A DNA stretch of 64,000 nt from Pseudomonadota bacterium. GTDB lineage: Bacteria > Pseudomonadota > Gammaproteobacteria > Steroidobacterales > Steroidobacteraceae. This document shows positions 1 through 8,166 of this stretch, one piece after another. Position numbers and translations under genes: made by a program. The notes beneath the pieces are model-generated. The model saw nothing but the letters and a program-made list of their open reading frames with translations, searched no databases and had not been told where the DNA came from. The DNA lies in NCBI GenBank assembly GCA_023391335.1, contig JAEWBG010000112.1, forward strand, positions 1 through 64,000, written 5' to 3'. Every line of letters starts with the position of its first letter. The stretch's first letter is position 1.

Positions 1-17
1 GGAGAGCATCATCCTTG

Positions 18-66
18 GCTAACCGCTAACCGCTAACCGCTAACCGCTAACCGCTAACCGCTAACC
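18..66. repeat. Seven tandem copies of the heptamer GCTAACC
   Basis: Seven perfect head-to-tail copies of GCTAACC fill these 49 bases. The last copy ends at the first base of the stop codon of the oxidase subunit IV gene, so the array lies immediately 3' of the respiratory operon. Copy number in such short perfect arrays commonly varies by slippage. No coding role is seen. Confidence 0.95.
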
Positions 67-338
67 TATCGCGACAAAAAATCATTGAAGCTCAGGAACG
101 CCAGCACGAACAGCAACAGCAGTGCAGTGCCGAAGGTCAGTCGCATGGCATTGTCGGCTTCTCTCAAGTGCATAAAAAAGACCGCGATGAGCGCTACTTT
201 TGCAGCAGCAATCGCGAGATTGATGAGCGAATTGGCAGCGCCCAAATTGATGTAAGCAGTGCCCGCGGTGAGCGCGAGCAAGGTCATCAAGGCAAGCCAC
301 ACGAAGCCAAGCGGACGCCAGACAAAAATATTGTTCAT
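66..338 (-). CDS. Cytochrome c oxidase subunit IV (COX4_pro family)
   Basis: This 90-residue protein is almost entirely hydrophobic, with three predicted membrane helices (about residues 8-28, 34-57 and 66-86). The short motif FFMHLRE after the second helix is typical of the bacterial aa3/caa3 subunit IV family. It is an accessory integral membrane subunit of the terminal oxidase. The start was set at the ATG that overlaps the coxC stop as ATGA; a longer reading frame upstream has no family similarity. It is the last gene of the respiratory operon. Family assignment rests on size, topology and position, because the family is poorly conserved. Confidence 0.85.
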   Translation of the reverse strand: MNNIFVWRPLGFVWLALMTLLALTAGTAYINLGAANSLINLAIAAAKVALIAVFFMHLREADNAMRLTFGTALLLLFVLAFLSFNDFLSR

Positions 339-964
339 CCGTGGCGCTCCAATAAATAGATCAGCGGATATAGGAACACCCAGATCGCATCGACGAAGTG
401 CCAATAGAGGCCGACGATTTCGACGCTCGATTGCGGCAGTTTCTGGCGCAGCTGAAGTCTGACCGCGAAAATGATCGCGAGAGCGATGCCAATCGTGAGA
501 TGCACCGCGTGCAAGCCAGTCATTGCGAAATAAATGAAGTAGAACAACTTCGCGGCCTGCACGTGCTGAGCAGCGAAGCGGAACTCGAGCCAGGGCACCA
601 AGTGCTCGTGCCATTCCTTCCAATACTCAACGCCTTTCATTGCAAGGAACACGGCTCCTAACCCGGCGGTGATCCACAGCAAGACAGGCGCAGACTTTCG
701 TCTGTCGATCTTCACGGCTCGAACTGCCGCCGCCATGAACACACTGCTGGTGAGCAGGACGGCGGTGTTGATCGTGCCGATCCAAAAGTGCGTGTGGCGA
801 CTTGCAGCCGCGAACCCCTCGCTGAATTCCACTCGGCCGTATGCATACGAGAGAAACAACGGACCGAAGAACATGAGCTCCGTCGCGAGGAATACCCACA
901 TGCCGAGCAAGGCCGACACATGGCGGCGAGCATCGCTGTCGAAATGAGCAGCGTGCGCGCTCAC
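335..964 (-). CDS. coxC: Cytochrome c oxidase subunit III
   Basis: A protein of about 209 residues with the multi-helix pattern of oxidase subunit III. It has the segment LLGMWVFLATELMFFGPLF near the N terminus, the motif HAVHLTIG in the middle, and a C-terminal stretch VGLYWHFVDAIWVFLYPLIY, all family hallmarks. It stabilises the catalytic subunit and is thought to hold lipid and assist proton uptake; it has no redox centre. The chosen start is GTG at 964, overlapping the coxA stop as GTGA. A longer frame to 1120 would run into coxA. The gene overlaps subunit IV by ATGA at its 3' end. Confidence 0.93.
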   Translation of the reverse strand: MSAHAAHFDSDARRHVSALLGMWVFLATELMFFGPLFLSYAYGRVEFSEGFAAASRHTHFWIGTINTAVLLTSSVFMAAAVRAVKIDRRKSAPVLLWITAGLGAVFLAMKGVEYWKEWHEHLVPWLEFRFAAQHVQAAKLFYFIYFAMTGLHAVHLTIGIALAIIFAVRLQLRQKLPQSSVEIVGLYWHFVDAIWVFLYPLIYLLERHG

Positions 965-2571
965 GATGCGGTCTCCGATGGCGAATAGCGATAGGGCTCG
1001 TGAATGATGCGCGGGGTTTCTTCGAAGTTTTCCTTCGGCGGCGGTGAAGGGGTCTGCCATTCCAAGCCGGTCGCGTGCCAGGGGTTCGCTGGAGCCGGCT
1101 TGCCTTTCAGCATGGCCCACGTGAGATAAACGAGCGGCAACAAATAGCCCACTGCGAGAACGACCGCGCCGGTGGATGAGAATTGATTCAGCACTTGAAA
1201 CTCAGGCGCGTATTCGTGATAGCGCCGCGGCATTCCCATCGCGCCGAGCAGATACTGCGGAAAGAACGTGAGATTGAAGCCGATGAAGATCGTCACCGCA
1301 GCAATGCGTCCCCAGGTCTCCGGGTACATGCGACCGACGAATTTCGGCCACCAAAAATGCAGCGCGCCGAGATACGCCATCACGGTGCCGCCCACCATGA
1401 TGTAGTGAAAGTGTGCGACGACGAAGTAGGTGTCTGTGAGGTGCACATCGAGCGCGGTTGCGGCGAGGAACAGGCCCGTCAATCCGCCGATCGTGAATAA
1501 GCCTACGAATCCGAGCGCATAGAGCATGGGCGCGTCGAACGTGATTGAGCCTTTGTAGAGTGTCGCGGTCCAATTGAAGACTTTGATGGCCGAGGGAATC
1601 GCCACCAGAAAACTCAACAATGAAAATGCAACGCTGGCATACATGCTCTGCCCTGAGACGAACATGTGATGGCCCCACACCAAAAAGCCGATGACTGCGA
1701 TGGCCAAGATCGCATACGCCATGAATCGATAGCCGAAGATGTGCTTGCGTGCAAAGCAAGGAATGATTTCGCTTGCGACGCCCATCGCGGGCAGGACCAT
1801 GATGTAGACGGCAGGGTGCGAGTAGAACCAGAACAGATGCTGGAATAGCAACGGATCGCCGCCCAGCGAGGGATCGAAGATGCCGATGTGGGTGATGCGC
1901 TCGAATCCCAACAGCACGAGTGTCATCGCCAGTACCGGCGTAGCCAGCACCAAGATCACGCTGGTTGCATAGTTTGCCCACACGAACAGGGGCAATTTGA
2001 ACCACGTCATGCCAGGGGCACGCAGGCGATGCACGGTGACGATGAAATTGAGCCCGGTGAGAATCGATGAGAAACCCACGACGAACACGCCCATGACTGC
2101 GAGCACGACGTGCGAGTTCGAGAACAGCGTCGAGAACGGCGTGTAGAACGTCCAGCCTGTATCCACGCCGCCCACGATCAACGTCGCAATGACGAACACT
2201 CCGCCGAGCGTATAGATGTACCAGCTCAACAGATTCAATCGGGGAAATGCAACTTCGCGTGCTCCGATCATCAGTGGGATTAGAAAATTCCCTAGTGTCG
2301 CGGGGATCGATGGAATCAAGAAGAACCACACCATCACGACGCCATGCACCGTGAACAGCTCGTTGTAGGTGTGAGCATCGACGAGATCGCCGGCCGGGGT
2401 CATCAACTCCAAGCGAATCAACGTCGCCGCCGCGCCGCCGAGAAAGAAGAATCCCGTGATCGAGATCATGTACAAGAGCGCGATCCGCTTGTGATCGTGC
2501 GTGAACAGCCAGGAGCGCAGCGTAAAGCCTTCGCGCAAATAGCTGGTCGGGTGAAAGGCTCGTGATTCCAT
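961..2571 (-). CDS. coxA: Cytochrome c oxidase subunit I, A2-type (caa3)
   Basis: This 536-residue heme-copper oxidase catalytic subunit has twelve predicted membrane helices. Visible ligands are H76 (low-spin heme), H252 with cross-linking Y256 (CuB), H301-H302 (CuB), and H387/H389 in HFHY (hemes a3 and a). The sequence before the CuB histidine is FWFYSHPAVY: the usual Glu of HPEVY is absent and a Tyr-Ser pair (250-251) is present, the signature of A2-type oxidases such as the Rhodothermus caa3 enzyme. It reduces oxygen to water and pumps protons in the inner membrane. A 3-nt gap separates it from coxB, which encodes the cytochrome-c-fused subunit II. Confidence 0.97.
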   Translation of the reverse strand: MESRAFHPTSYLREGFTLRSWLFTHDHKRIALLYMISITGFFFLGGAAATLIRLELMTPAGDLVDAHTYNELFTVHGVVMVWFFLIPSIPATLGNFLIPLMIGAREVAFPRLNLLSWYIYTLGGVFVIATLIVGGVDTGWTFYTPFSTLFSNSHVVLAVMGVFVVGFSSILTGLNFIVTVHRLRAPGMTWFKLPLFVWANYATSVILVLATPVLAMTLVLLGFERITHIGIFDPSLGGDPLLFQHLFWFYSHPAVYIMVLPAMGVASEIIPCFARKHIFGYRFMAYAILAIAVIGFLVWGHHMFVSGQSMYASVAFSLLSFLVAIPSAIKVFNWTATLYKGSITFDAPMLYALGFVGLFTIGGLTGLFLAATALDVHLTDTYFVVAHFHYIMVGGTVMAYLGALHFWWPKFVGRMYPETWGRIAAVTIFIGFNLTFFPQYLLGAMGMPRRYHEYAPEFQVLNQFSSTGAVVLAVGYLLPLVYLTWAMLKGKPAPANPWHATGLEWQTPSPPPKENFEETPRIIHEPYRYSPSETAS

Positions 2572-2574
2572 GTA

Positions 2575-3507
2575 CTAACTCGATGGCCGCGACTTGATGA
2601 ACGCGATCAATGCAATCACTTGATCCTCTGTCACTTGATCGTGGAAGGACGGCATGACCGGTGCGAATCCGACGGCCACTTGCTTCTTCGGTTCGAGAAT
2701 CGAATCGCGGATGTAGTTCTCGTCCGCAAGCACGGCGCTGCCATCGCTCAAATGCACCGTGCGGCCGTAGAGACCTCTTAAGTCCGGTGCATGAACGGTG
2801 CTCGTCGGCTCGTGACAGCCGCTGCAGCCCAGTTCTCGATATAGCGCAAAGCCTCGGGAGGCCAGGTCCGGCGCATGGTTTCCTTCGGCAAGCCAGTTCG
2901 CGAATTCGTCAGGCGGCATCACCACGATTCCGCCTCCCATTCGCGCGTGATCGGTGCCGCAGTACTCCGCGCAGAACAAATGAAACGTGCCGAGCTGTGT
3001 TGGCGTGAACCACAAGCTCGTAAAGCGGCCCGGCAGCACGTCCTGCTTCACTCGGAAATCAGGCAAGTAGAAGCTGTGGATGACATCTTGCGAGGTCATC
3101 ACCAATTCAACCGGTCGGCCCAAGGGCACGTGCAATTGATCGATTTCGCGCTTTCCGTTCAGATGCTCGAGTTTCCACATCCACTGTTTAGCCACCACAT
3201 ATATATGTGCGGCATCCGCTGGCGGGCGATAGAACTGCGAGAACACCACGCTGGACCAAGCAAACAAGCCGAGGAAGATCGCGAGCGGAACCGCGATCCA
3301 GGTGATTTCTAGCCAGCGCACTCCAGACGGAGGATTGCGGCGGTCCGCTTTCGAGCCGCGGCGATAACGAATCGAGAAGATCAGCAGCAATGCGGCGATG
3401 CCGAGTGCGACGATGCCGGTAACGAGGGTCATGATCAAAAACAGCACATCGACTCGATGACCCAGCGTCGATACCGCGTGCGTTGCGAGTAGGCTGAATG
3501 CACTCAT
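2575..3507 (-). CDS. coxB: Cytochrome c oxidase subunit II fused to cytochrome c (caa3)
   Basis: A protein of 310 residues with two N-terminal membrane helices (about 20-45 and 66-90), then a cupredoxin CuA domain. The CuA ligands are H144, C179, E181, C183, H187 and M190, within FCAEYCGTDHARM. A C-terminal cytochrome c domain follows with CSGCH (C228, C231, H232) and a likely axial methionine in APVMPSF. The fusion marks a caa3 oxidase that can accept electrons from soluble or complex III-bound cytochrome c. The start at 3507 overlaps the SCO stop by ATGA; the longer frame to 3543 extends into sco and has no leader character. Confidence 0.97.
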   Translation of the reverse strand: MSAFSLLATHAVSTLGHRVDVLFLIMTLVTGIVALGIAALLLIFSIRYRRGSKADRRNPPSGVRWLEITWIAVPLAIFLGLFAWSSVVFSQFYRPPADAAHIYVVAKQWMWKLEHLNGKREIDQLHVPLGRPVELVMTSQDVIHSFYLPDFRVKQDVLPGRFTSLWFTPTQLGTFHLFCAEYCGTDHARMGGGIVVMPPDEFANWLAEGNHAPDLASRGFALYRELGCSGCHEPTSTVHAPDLRGLYGRTVHLSDGSAVLADENYIRDSILEPKKQVAVGFAPVMPSFHDQVTEDQVIALIAFIKSRPSS

Positions 3508-4259
3508 ACTCGTCCGCGACCATAAGTACGCAATGCGGCCCATAGGCCGACCAGTGCCAGCATGGCGAGTGAGACGATCCGCAGGCCTCCCATGATGGCC
3601 GCGCTGTAGGGTCCTTGAGTCGGATCGAAGTGAAAGCAGACGAGCAGCAGCTGACGCACAGCACTCGAAACGCTGCCTTGCTGAGCAGTGGCGATGGCGG
3701 AGCGAAGTTCGGCCGGGTCGTAGCGCACTCCGAAGAAGTAGCGGCTGATCTTGCCGCTTGGTGTCGCGATGAGGAATCCGGCTGGATGGGCAAACTGCTG
3801 ATGCTTCGCGTCGTACACGTAGCGAAATCCGACGGCACGCGCGAGCCGTGCAGCGTGGTCATCGTCGGTTGTAAGCAGTTGCGCATGCGCTCGAACTGCC
3901 GGCGGGAAGTGACTTAGTCGCGTGGCGGCGTTTGTCGGGGTGTCGCGCGGGTCGATGCTGATGCCGATCAAATCGTAATCTGCGCCGACACGTAGACCAG
4001 CGTTGCGCAAGCCCTGCTGAATTCCCGCGAGCACTTCAGGACACAGCTCGGGACAGGAGAAATACACGAACGCCAGCACGACGGGCTTGTCGTTGAAGAT
4101 CGTGCCGAGCGGCACCGACTGGCCATCGCTGTTCGTGAAACTGAAATCGAGCGGCAATTGGGCGCCGACGTGCTGGTCCCAACCGACCTTGGACTTGTCG
4201 ATGTAGGCGTTCGCATGCAGCGCCAGCATCATCAGCAACAAGGCGCCCACCCACTTCAT
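3504..4259 (-). CDS. SCO1/SenC-type copper chaperone
   Basis: A thioredoxin-fold protein of 251 residues with an N-terminal signal or anchor helix and a C-terminal membrane helix (about 222-243). The copper-binding pair is C69 and C73 in FSCPELCPEV, and the third ligand is H158 in FAHPAGF. SCO proteins deliver copper to the CuA site of oxidase subunit II, and the gene sits directly before coxB. The start at 4259 overlaps the upstream gene by ATGA. The extra C-terminal helix is common in SCO proteins of alternative complex III clusters. Confidence 0.93.
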   Translation of the reverse strand: MKWVGALLLMMLALHANAYIDKSKVGWDQHVGAQLPLDFSFTNSDGQSVPLGTIFNDKPVVLAFVYFSCPELCPEVLAGIQQGLRNAGLRVGADYDLIGISIDPRDTPTNAATRLSHFPPAVRAHAQLLTTDDDHAARLARAVGFRYVYDAKHQQFAHPAGFLIATPSGKISRYFFGVRYDPAELRSAIATAQQGSVSSAVRQLLLVCFHFDPTQGPYSAAIMGGLRIVSLAMLALVGLWAALRTYGRGRV

Positions 4260-4615
4260 CGAGGCTGCTCCTGCGTCGATGCTTGATCTGCAAGCATCTG
4301 CATCGCGCGCTCGACGGGGACATGCGCGGATGAATGCGTCGCGTCCGTCCAGCCGTACGTGGTCAATTCGCGCAGCTTTTCTTGCTGGTACTTTGCGATG
4401 TCGGATTCCGGCTTCGATGTCAGGTAGTGAGTGACCGTTCGAATGTCGCGCGACTCTCTTGCAACGGATGGCTTGGACGGCGCTGGGAATGATGCGGAGA
4501 TCCATGCCGACGCGATCACGGTGACGACGAGTGCTCCCATCACCCATAGGATCGGTTGAACGTGAATATCCTTGCGTTCTTGCGCCGGTCGTTCGGTACG
4601 AAAAGTGTCGCTCAT
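4256..4615 (-). CDS. Small single-helix membrane protein of the ACIII cluster
   Basis: A protein of 119 residues with one hydrophobic segment (about 21-43, VQPILWVMGALVV onward) and a mostly hydrophilic, probably periplasmic, tail. I do not recognise a motif. Its place between actF and the SCO gene matches the small subunit or accessory protein often found there (sometimes called ActG), but sequence alone cannot confirm that. It shares ATGA overlaps with both neighbours, so it is very likely co-translated with the complex. The tail TTYGWTDATHSSAHVPVERA resembles the C-terminal region of small proteins that follow actF in other clusters. Confidence 0.75.
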   Translation of the reverse strand: MSDTFRTERPAQERKDIHVQPILWVMGALVVTVIASAWISASFPAPSKPSVARESRDIRTVTHYLTSKPESDIAKYQQEKLRELTTYGWTDATHSSAHVPVERAMQMLADQASTQEQPR

Positions 4616-5676
4616 GTTCTCCACACCAACGCGGTGGTCTTCTGCAGTCGGTTCAACCAGGCCGCACACCACAACCCCACGACAGCAACCACTGCAATTG
4701 GATCGCTCCATGCGAGATATAAACCATGCGGTTGCAGCGTGGGCGTCACGAGGTAGAAGGAATACAACAACTGGCCAGCGAGGAGGGCAGCTGAAAGCGG
4801 GCCGATGAACCGAGGCGTTCGTTTCGCGACGCGTGAGAGCAGCAGGGCGAAGGGAATCGCAAACTGAAACACGATCAACGCGATGGAGAGCCAACGCCAA
4901 CTGCTCTGCATTCGCGGCAGATACCACGCAATCTCATGCGGCAAGTCTTCGGCCCAGATGATGAGGAATTGTGTGTAGGCGATATACGCCCAACTCATCA
5001 CGTACATGAGCAGCAGATTGCCGAGATCATTGAATGGAGTGGCATCGCGTGCCGTACGGTCTTGCATGAATGCGCACGCGAACACTCCCAGAGCCATTGC
5101 TGACAGCATCTGAGCCACACCGATCAACAGGCCAAAGGCAGTCGAATACCATTGCGGCAGCAGCGCCATGATCCAATCGATTGCTGCGAGTGAGACAGTG
5201 AGGCCGTAGGCGATTAAGCCGCCTGCACTCAAGCGTCGCAGGGCAACGGGACGCGCCTCGTCCGCACGAGTGGCAATCCGCGTCCACCGCCAGGCGAGCA
5301 CTATCCAGATCGCGAAGTACACCGCTGCGCGAATCAAGAAGAACACCGGGTGGAACCACCAATGCTTGAGACCGCTGTCGGCCGGGTGAATGCCCAACGC
5401 AGTGAGGCCGAATACGATTGGCACAAACAGCACCAAAGCGAGTGGCGTCACGCGCGCAGCGGCAAGCAGGGGGCGACGCAAGGGCAGACCCCACTGTCCA
5501 CCCGTCACTGCGTGCAACATGAGATTCGCGAGCGCACCGAGCGATAGGCCCACGACGAATATGAAGGCATACAGATACGAGCGGTAGAAGTTGCGCGGGT
5601 CAACGAAGAATCCCGCAATCGTCAGCGCGGCGGCGATGCTCGCAACGATGAGGATCATTCGCTGCATGCGTTTCAT
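4612..5676 (-). CDS. actF: Alternative complex III subunit ActF (NrfD/PsrC-like)
   Basis: A 354-residue integral membrane protein with about ten hydrophobic segments. It begins with several charged residues then IVASIAAALTIAGFF, and contains YRSYLYAFIFVVGLSLGALA, a common start of ActF quinol:cytochrome c oxidoreductase subunit 2. It also has SWAYIAYTQFLIIWAEDLPHE, the signature of this family. ActF pairs with ActC as the second NrfD-like membrane subunit. The start at 5676 overlaps the actE stop by ATGA. Confidence 0.93.
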   Translation of the reverse strand: MKRMQRMILIVASIAAALTIAGFFVDPRNFYRSYLYAFIFVVGLSLGALANLMLHAVTGGQWGLPLRRPLLAAARVTPLALVLFVPIVFGLTALGIHPADSGLKHWWFHPVFFLIRAAVYFAIWIVLAWRWTRIATRADEARPVALRRLSAGGLIAYGLTVSLAAIDWIMALLPQWYSTAFGLLIGVAQMLSAMALGVFACAFMQDRTARDATPFNDLGNLLLMYVMSWAYIAYTQFLIIWAEDLPHEIAWYLPRMQSSWRWLSIALIVFQFAIPFALLLSRVAKRTPRFIGPLSAALLAGQLLYSFYLVTPTLQPHGLYLAWSDPIAVVAVVGLWCAAWLNRLQKTTALVWRT

Positions 5677-6269
5677 GGTTGGCCACCGAGGCGCGAACGC
5701 TCGTTACTCGAGAGTCGTTCCGCAGGGACGTCCTGGCTGAGCTGCAGCGCGCGAATATACGCGACGATTGCCCAGCGATCCGCAGGATTCACTCGATCGC
5801 CGTACGGATACATGATTCCGTACCCATGCGTCATCACATCGAAGAAGTGCCGATCCGGTGCGTTGCGCAATCGCTCGATGTGATAGGAGGGCGGTGAAGG
5901 AAAGCCGCGGCGGACAATAAAGCCGTCGCCATCGCCTAGTACGCTATGGCATGGCGAGCAGTAGATATCGAAGCGTTGTTGTCCTCGACGGAGCAGTTCG
6001 AGCGTGATCGGATACGGATTGGACGTGGCGTGTTCGTCCCGATCCCATTGCTCTTGATCCTCCAAGCCGATGCGGCCCGATGAGGTATCGACAAACGACC
6101 CACGTGCATGCGGCTCTGTGCCTGCAACGGGCGGGCGTGAGGCACCGCCATCGGCAAACATCTCGCTCTCTGCGAGCGGCTTGTAGCGCGCTTGATCGTA
6201 CATGTCGTGCATGCCCTTCTCGCAACCACTGCAGATCACGGACAGCACAACAACGACCACCCACTTCAT
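5673..6269 (-). CDS. actE: Alternative complex III monoheme cytochrome c subunit ActE
   Basis: A protein of 198 residues with a short lipoprotein-like leader ending near C16 (VICSGC). The region MYDQARYKPLAESEMFADG is typical of ActE. One heme site, CSPCH (C104, C107, H108), is followed by a probable axial Met in YGIMYPYGDRV (M153). It would be a periplasmic, membrane-anchored electron carrier of the complex, passing electrons toward the caa3 oxidase. The start at 6269 overlaps actD by ATGA; the much longer frame to 6896 overlaps actD and actC completely and is rejected. Confidence 0.94.
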   Translation of the reverse strand: MKWVVVVVLSVICSGCEKGMHDMYDQARYKPLAESEMFADGGASRPPVAGTEPHARGSFVDTSSGRIGLEDQEQWDRDEHATSNPYPITLELLRRGQQRFDIYCSPCHSVLGDGDGFIVRRGFPSPPSYHIERLRNAPDRHFFDVMTHGYGIMYPYGDRVNPADRWAIVAYIRALQLSQDVPAERLSSNERSRLGGQP

Positions 6270-6793
6270 TGGGGTACCTCGCTGATTGCGATGGGCTGCA
6301 GGGACTGCAGAAACTCGCGCGAGCGGTCGACCTCGAACTGCGGATCCTCGCAGCGTAAACACAGAAAGAACCGCGAACGCGATGCGAGCTCGAATTCCGG
6401 CACGTTGAAGAGCGGGTGATAGAGTTTCGGCAGTCGATTCATGGCCAACGTACCGAACACGGCGAACAGCGCTGCACCGAGGACGGTGAGTTCGAACGTT
6501 GCTGGGATGAAAGACGGCCAGCTGTTGAGCGGCCGGCCACCCACATTGATCGGATAGTCGATCACTGCGGCGTACCACTGTAGGAAGAATCCACCCACGC
6601 CGCCGATGATCCCGCCGATCAGCGTGATGAGCGGCACGCGGTCTTTGAAGCCTCCCGTCTCTTCGACGAGGCCCTCCAGCGGAAACGGCGAATAGGCATC
6701 GATGGCGCGATACCCACGCTCCCGAGATTGCTTTGCCGCTGCGATGAGTTCCTCGGCAGTGCGAAATTCCGCGAGCAATCCGTAGACGCTCAT
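6266..6793 (-). CDS. actD: Alternative complex III subunit ActD (DUF3341)
   Basis: A protein of 175 residues. It starts with the domain sequence VYGLLAEFRTAEELIAAAK and has a conserved RAIDAYSPFPLEGL stretch, both diagnostic of the DUF3341/ActD family. Two membrane helices follow (about residues 58-80 and 95-120). ActD has no cofactor and helps anchor the peripheral domain to the membrane part. ATGA overlaps with actC and actE place it firmly in the operon. Confidence 0.94.
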   Translation of the reverse strand: MSVYGLLAEFRTAEELIAAAKQSRERGYRAIDAYSPFPLEGLVEETGGFKDRVPLITLIGGIIGGVGGFFLQWYAAVIDYPINVGGRPLNSWPSFIPATFELTVLGAALFAVFGTLAMNRLPKLYHPLFNVPEFELASRSRFFLCLRCEDPQFEVDRSREFLQSLQPIAISEVPQ

Positions 6794-8166
6794 TGGGCCC
6801 CCTGTTGCTGTTCATGCAATTGCTCGCGAACCTCGGAGATCGATATCGCCGGTAAGAAGCGAACGAACAACAAGAACAACAGGAAGAAGAAGCCAATCGA
6901 GCCGAATAGATGCGTCCAGTCCCAGCCGGTCGGGTAGAACATGCCCCAAGACGACGGCAAGAAATCGCGATGGAGACTCGAGACCACGATCAGGAATCGC
7001 TCCATCCACATGCCGAGTTGAATCACGATGCTCATCGCGAACAACAGCCAGACCGATTGCCGCGCACGCCGGAACCAAAGTATCTGCGGTGCGACGACAT
7101 TGCAGAAGATCAACGCCCAATAGATCGGCGCATAGGGGCCGGTCATGCGGTTTTCGATCATGTAGATCTCGTAGCGATCGCCGCTGTAGTACGCCATGAA
7201 TGTCTCGATGGCGTAGCCGTAGGCGACGAGTCCACCGGTTGCGAGGATCACCTTCGCAGCGTTCTCCAGATGCCGAATCGTGATGAGGTCTTGCAGCTTG
7301 AAGAAATGGCGCAGCGGAATGCCCAGCGTGAGCACCATTGCAAAGCCGGAGAACAATGCGCCGGCAACGAAATACGGCGGAAAGATCGTCGAGTGATAGC
7401 CGGGTGTATTGCCGATGGCGAAGTCGAGCGACACCACGCTATGAACCGAGACGACGAGCGGTGTTGCAAGTCCACCGAGCAGCCAATAGGCACTTTGATG
7501 TCGAGCCCAATGTCGCGATTCGCCGCGCCATCCGAGCGCGAACAGCCCGTAGAGAATTTGTCGGGTGCGCGTCTGGGCACGATCCCGTAGTGTCGCGAGA
7601 TCGGGAATCATGCCGATGTACCAGAACAGCAGCGAGACAATCAGATAGGTCGCGATGGCAAAGAAGTCCCACACCAGCGGGCTGCGCCATTGCGGCCAAT
7701 AATTCATGCGGTTCGGATACGGCACGAGCCAGTAGAAGAACCATGGCCGGCCCAAATGCAGAATCGGGAACAGCCCCGCCATGCCGGCAGCGAATAGCGT
7801 CATCGCTTCAGCGAAGCGATTGATGGACGTTCGCCATTGCTGGCGCAGCAGCAGCAAGATGGCAGAGATGAATGTGCCGGCGTGTCCGATTCCGATCCAC
7901 CACACGAAATTGCCAATCGCATATCCCCACGCAACTGGGATATCGACGCCCCAAATGCCGGGACCGTATCGGAACAACACACCGCATGCGACAAAGAACG
8001 CGAGCGTGAGGAGTAGAGCGAGTGACAAGCCGATGAAATAGGGCCAGCGCGATTTGCGCTCGAGAACGATGTTCGCGATCTTGTCGTTGATCGTGGCGTA
8101 CGTATAACCCGGCGGCAGCGAGACTGCATGCGGTGGGGTCGTCGTCAGCGTCGGTCGCTCGGACAT
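6790..8166 (-). CDS. actC: Alternative complex III subunit ActC (NrfD/PsrC-like quinol subunit)
   Basis: An integral membrane protein of about 458 residues with ten predicted helices, of the NrfD/PsrC family. Recognisable parts are GVDIPVAWGYAIGNFVWWIG near the N terminus and WGMFYPTGWDWTHLFGSIG near the C terminus. It is a quinol-interacting subunit in the inner membrane; in ACIII structures it contacts the Fe-S part of ActB. Start choice is between ATG at 8166 (TGATG overlap with actB) and GTG at 8169 (GTGA); the protein differs by one residue. Confidence 0.95.
   Translation of the reverse strand: MSERPTLTTTPPHAVSLPPGYTYATINDKIANIVLERKSRWPYFIGLSLALLLTLAFFVACGVLFRYGPGIWGVDIPVAWGYAIGNFVWWIGIGHAGTFISAILLLLRQQWRTSINRFAEAMTLFAAGMAGLFPILHLGRPWFFYWLVPYPNRMNYWPQWRSPLVWDFFAIATYLIVSLLFWYIGMIPDLATLRDRAQTRTRQILYGLFALGWRGESRHWARHQSAYWLLGGLATPLVVSVHSVVSLDFAIGNTPGYHSTIFPPYFVAGALFSGFAMVLTLGIPLRHFFKLQDLITIRHLENAAKVILATGGLVAYGYAIETFMAYYSGDRYEIYMIENRMTGPYAPIYWALIFCNVVAPQILWFRRARQSVWLLFAMSIVIQLGMWMERFLIVVSSLHRDFLPSSWGMFYPTGWDWTHLFGSIGFFFLLFLLFVRFLPAISISEVREQLHEQQQGAQ

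Noticed and set aside
18..66. Telomere-like or replication-origin iteron array
   Set aside because: Seven short units directly at a gene end with no replication gene nearby; simple tandem repeat is sufficient.
1202..2329. 375-codon frame on the minus strand inside coxA
   Set aside because: It is an out-of-frame reading of coxA, whose heme and copper ligands are complete in the other frame.
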